This document shows, piece by piece, positions 6,274 through 7,408 of a stretch of DNA of 7,408 nt. Position 1 is the stretch's first letter. Every line of letters starts with the position of its first letter. The stretch spans positions 1 through 7,408 of the forward strand of contig QNAY01000058.1 in the NCBI GenBank assembly GCA_003645605.1. The letters are read 5' to 3'. The translations under genes and the position numbers were made by a program. Source of the stretch: Thermodesulfobacteriota bacterium (GTDB lineage Bacteria; Desulfobacterota; Dissulfuribacteria; Dissulfuribacterales; UBA3076). The notes beneath the pieces were generated by a model, which saw only the letters and a list, made by a program, of their open reading frames with translations, did not search any database and was not told where the DNA came from.

Positions 6274-6547
6274 TTATCCGCAGAGTTGCCGAGGGGAAAG
6301 GGGGAAATCGACCTGCCGTCCTGAAAGCCGCAGGTTCTTTTTAACCAGATCGTCAAGGTCGGATGTAACTTCTTGCACAAATTCACTGTCCCCCAGTATC
6401 TGTGTATCTGACGCCTATTTTTCTTCCCGCCTTCTGAACGTAAGAACCGCCGACCAACCTCCTAAACTCCTGATCAAACCACCACCAACCAATTCCGGCC
6501 TTCGGCCTTGAGATATTCCCTCTTTAATATACCGCAGTTGTACTTTT
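6274..6547 (-). pseudogene. Remnant of a REP-associated (Y1, IS200-like) transposase, C-terminal part
   Basis: Reading the minus strand from about 6547 down to a TAA at 6276-6274 gives ...RYIKEGISQ, RRPELVGGGLIRSLGGW, SAVLTFRRREEK, one TAG stop (6417-6415), then ASDTQILGDSEFVQEV and a tail ending RQLCG. The GRRPELVGGGLIRSLGGWS and ILGxxEFV blocks are ones I recognise from the C-terminal region of REP-associated transposases (COG1943 relatives). No HUH motif or catalytic tyrosine domain is found in the window, and the frame is broken by a stop, so this is a decayed fragment. It ends 43 nt upstream of the ATPase ATG, and the ATPase -35 lies just beyond its stop. The family match is from memory; a profile search would settle it. 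Confidence 0.72.
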
Positions 6548-6588
6548 GTGCTTGACCGCCATCATACCTCAACTAATCCGTCAAGCAC
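6548..6588. repeat. 9-bp perfect inverted repeat at the broken end of the transposase remnant
   Basis: GTGCTTGAC (6548-6556) and GTCAAGCAC (6580-6588) pair perfectly around a 23-nt loop. It sits where the transposase homology fades, so it may be a REP-like hairpin, or part of the original upstream region brought next to the C-terminal part by a deletion. Confidence 0.5.
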
Positions 6589-6945
6589 GTTCTGCACAAA
6601 CCCCTTTTTCGTTTAGTGGAAGAGAAAACAACATATTTTTTGGGGTCATTGAGTGGTTTTGTATTAACTGAGCACAAATGGGTCAGTTTATGATGAGCGT
6701 TGAAGGTTTCCGTATCAGACGCCGTCGTATGGATGGTCAGAGGGTGTTGATCCATCGTACGTAAACGGGGCACTTGCCACTTTGCCGACAAAGGAGCCGA
6801 TTCTGGGATCGACAAAGAAGACTGTTAGGAAAAAGCGCATTTTAAAGCCATGTTTGGTGCAAGAATCAGATATTTCCGCCAAAGTACGGCAATCGTGATC
6901 TTCTGACCCACCTTCAGCCTTCAGTCTAAACAGCTTCAGCCTAAC
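6589..6945. other. Stretch without a recognisable gene
   Basis: Short open frames exist on both strands (for example minus 6573-6815 and 6715-6975), but none shows a family motif, ribosome site or credible composition. The right end has a short heptamer-like repetition (CCTTCAG CCTTCAG, 6911-6924, and TTCAGCCTAA at 6935-6944). It is best treated as decayed accessory or intergenic DNA. Confidence 0.6.
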
Positions 6946-7050
6946 TATAGTGCGTCGCATATGGATTGATACCATTTCGACTCAATAACACCTTGAAAGT
7001 ACGAATATAAGACCATTACATGAATATCATTTCATGTGCGATGCACTATA
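6946..7050. mobile_element. MITE-like element with TATAGTGC ends
   Basis: The ends TATAGTGCGTCGCA (6946) and, in reverse complement from 7050, TATAGTGCATCGCA are inverted repeats; 21 of the first 25 positions match. The element is 105 bp and non-coding. TA at both outer ends would suit a TA-targeting transposase such as the IS630/Tc1-mariner group, but TA duplications are too short to prove this. No transposase of that family is present. Confidence 0.65.
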
Positions 7051-7064
7051 CATGCTAATAGCTG

Positions 7065-7109
7065 TTCATCACGGATTACCACACTAATCCGTGATGAATC
7101 ATTTTTCAG
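7065..7109 (+). terminator. Strong hairpin followed by a short T-run
   Basis: A perfect 14-bp stem, TTCATCACGGATTA (7065-7078) with TAATCCGTGATGAA (7085-7098), encloses a 6-nt loop; TCATTTTT follows on the plus strand. It resembles an intrinsic terminator for plus-strand transcripts, but no gene precedes it on that strand and the stem is not GC-rich. On the minus strand it lies downstream of the integrase stop with no T-run. It may equally be a small repeat. Confidence 0.4.
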
Positions 7110-7197
7110 AGCTAAACGCTAATGGCTATCGATCTGCCGCCCTGACAAGACAGCTAATCGCTCAACCTAGGAAAACTGGGTAAAGATGAAATCGGCG

Positions 7198-7408
7198 TCA
7201 TTCGCTCAATCTGTCCAGCGGGCTCTGGAGACCGGCAATATCGCGTTTCATTACATGTGTGTAAATCTCAGTGGTCTTAACATCAGCATGGCCCATGAGT
7301 TCCTGGAGTACCCGGATGTTAATGCCGTTCTCCAGCATATGGGTAGCAAAACTGTGCCGCAGCGTATGACAGGTGGCACGCTTCTGAATCCCGGCCCGTT
7401 GAACAGCG
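7198..7408 (-). CDS. intI: Integron-type tyrosine recombinase (IntI-like), C-terminal part, cut by window edge
   Basis: The minus strand encodes 69 residues and a TGA at 7200-7198; the rest lies beyond the right edge. The tyrosine-recombinase box II is clear: [12 protein letters not shown] (HxxR), the [16 protein letters not shown] block gives the second conserved His and the nucleophilic Tyr. The ending GLQSPLD resembles the SPLD tail typical of integron integrases, preferred here over XerC/XerD or phage integrases. The diagnostic extra IntI helix and the first catalytic Arg are outside the window. IntI inserts and excises gene cassettes at attI/attC sites. The 3' end faces the ATPase side; in most integrons the cassette array lies beyond the 5' end, i.e. 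off the right edge. No attC was found in this window. Confidence 0.85.
   Translation of the reverse strand, partial: AVQRAGIQKRATCHTLRHSFATHMLENGINIRVLQELMGHADVKTTEIYTHVMKRDIAGLQSPLDRLSE

Noticed and set aside
6824..6945. GTTAGGA (6824) and GCCTAAC (6939) as the ends of an integron attC site
   Set aside because: The order is GTT first and AAC second, opposite to an attC, and GTTAGGA breaks the GTTRRRY rule at its last base.
6573..6975. Two overlapping minus-strand open frames of 80 and 86 codons
   Set aside because: They overlap each other in different frames, lack ribosome sites and show no recognisable motif; one runs into the MITE-like element at 6946.

Overview
The window looks like chromosomal DNA of an anaerobic or facultative bacterium that makes menaquinone by the futalosine pathway. 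Base composition is moderate by eye. The combination of a futalosine operon, many short palindromic repeats, a REP-type transposase remnant and an integron-type integrase would fit Desulfobacterota/deltaproteobacteria or a similar sediment lineage. That taxonomic guess is inference; no rRNA or other marker is present.

Left part (1-245): a repeat-rich, gene-free leader with a 28-nt-arm inverted repeat, a second palindrome that can fold in two exclusive ways, and an AT-rich stretch where the operon promoter may lie. Then a plus-strand menaquinone operon. mqnE (aminofutalosine synthase, radical SAM) and mqnC (cyclic dehypoxanthinyl futalosine synthase, radical SAM) are followed by an amidohydrolase resembling aminofutalosine deaminase (mqnX type) and by mqnA (chorismate dehydratase). 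MqnA would make 3-(1-carboxyvinyl)oxybenzoate from chorismate, MqnE would join it to SAM-derived adenosine, the amidohydrolase would deaminate aminofutalosine, and MqnC would cyclise the base-free product. MqnB/MTAN and MqnD are not in the window.

The main discovery is that this operon is invaded by short non-autonomous elements. Two elements with GTAA...TTAC ends and 8-bp target duplications were found: one between the amidohydrolase and mqnA (3752-3898, duplication GATTGAAG, exact), and one inside mqnA (4620-4779, duplication CCAACAAT/G, 7 of 8). The second adds 168 bp (exactly 56 codons) with three in-frame stops, cutting the last ~60 residues off MqnA. Removing it on paper restores one 295-residue MqnA. 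End sequence and duplication length resemble the IS66 family, so these look like IS66-mobilised MITEs. Octameric tandem repeats, in inverted orientation, also form the N- and C-terminal codons of the amidohydrolase.

Right part (4977-7408), mostly minus strand: an AAA ATPase of the AAA_14/DUF4143 type with an excellent sigma-70-like promoter so close to its ATG that the transcript would be nearly leaderless; just upstream, a decayed C-terminal remnant of a REP-associated (Y1-type) transposase; a gene-poor stretch with another MITE-like element (TA-flanked, TATAGTGC ends) and a strong hairpin; and at the edge the C-terminal 69 residues of an integron-type tyrosine recombinase (IntI-like). The ATPase-to-integrase part reads as accessory DNA next to a core biosynthetic operon.
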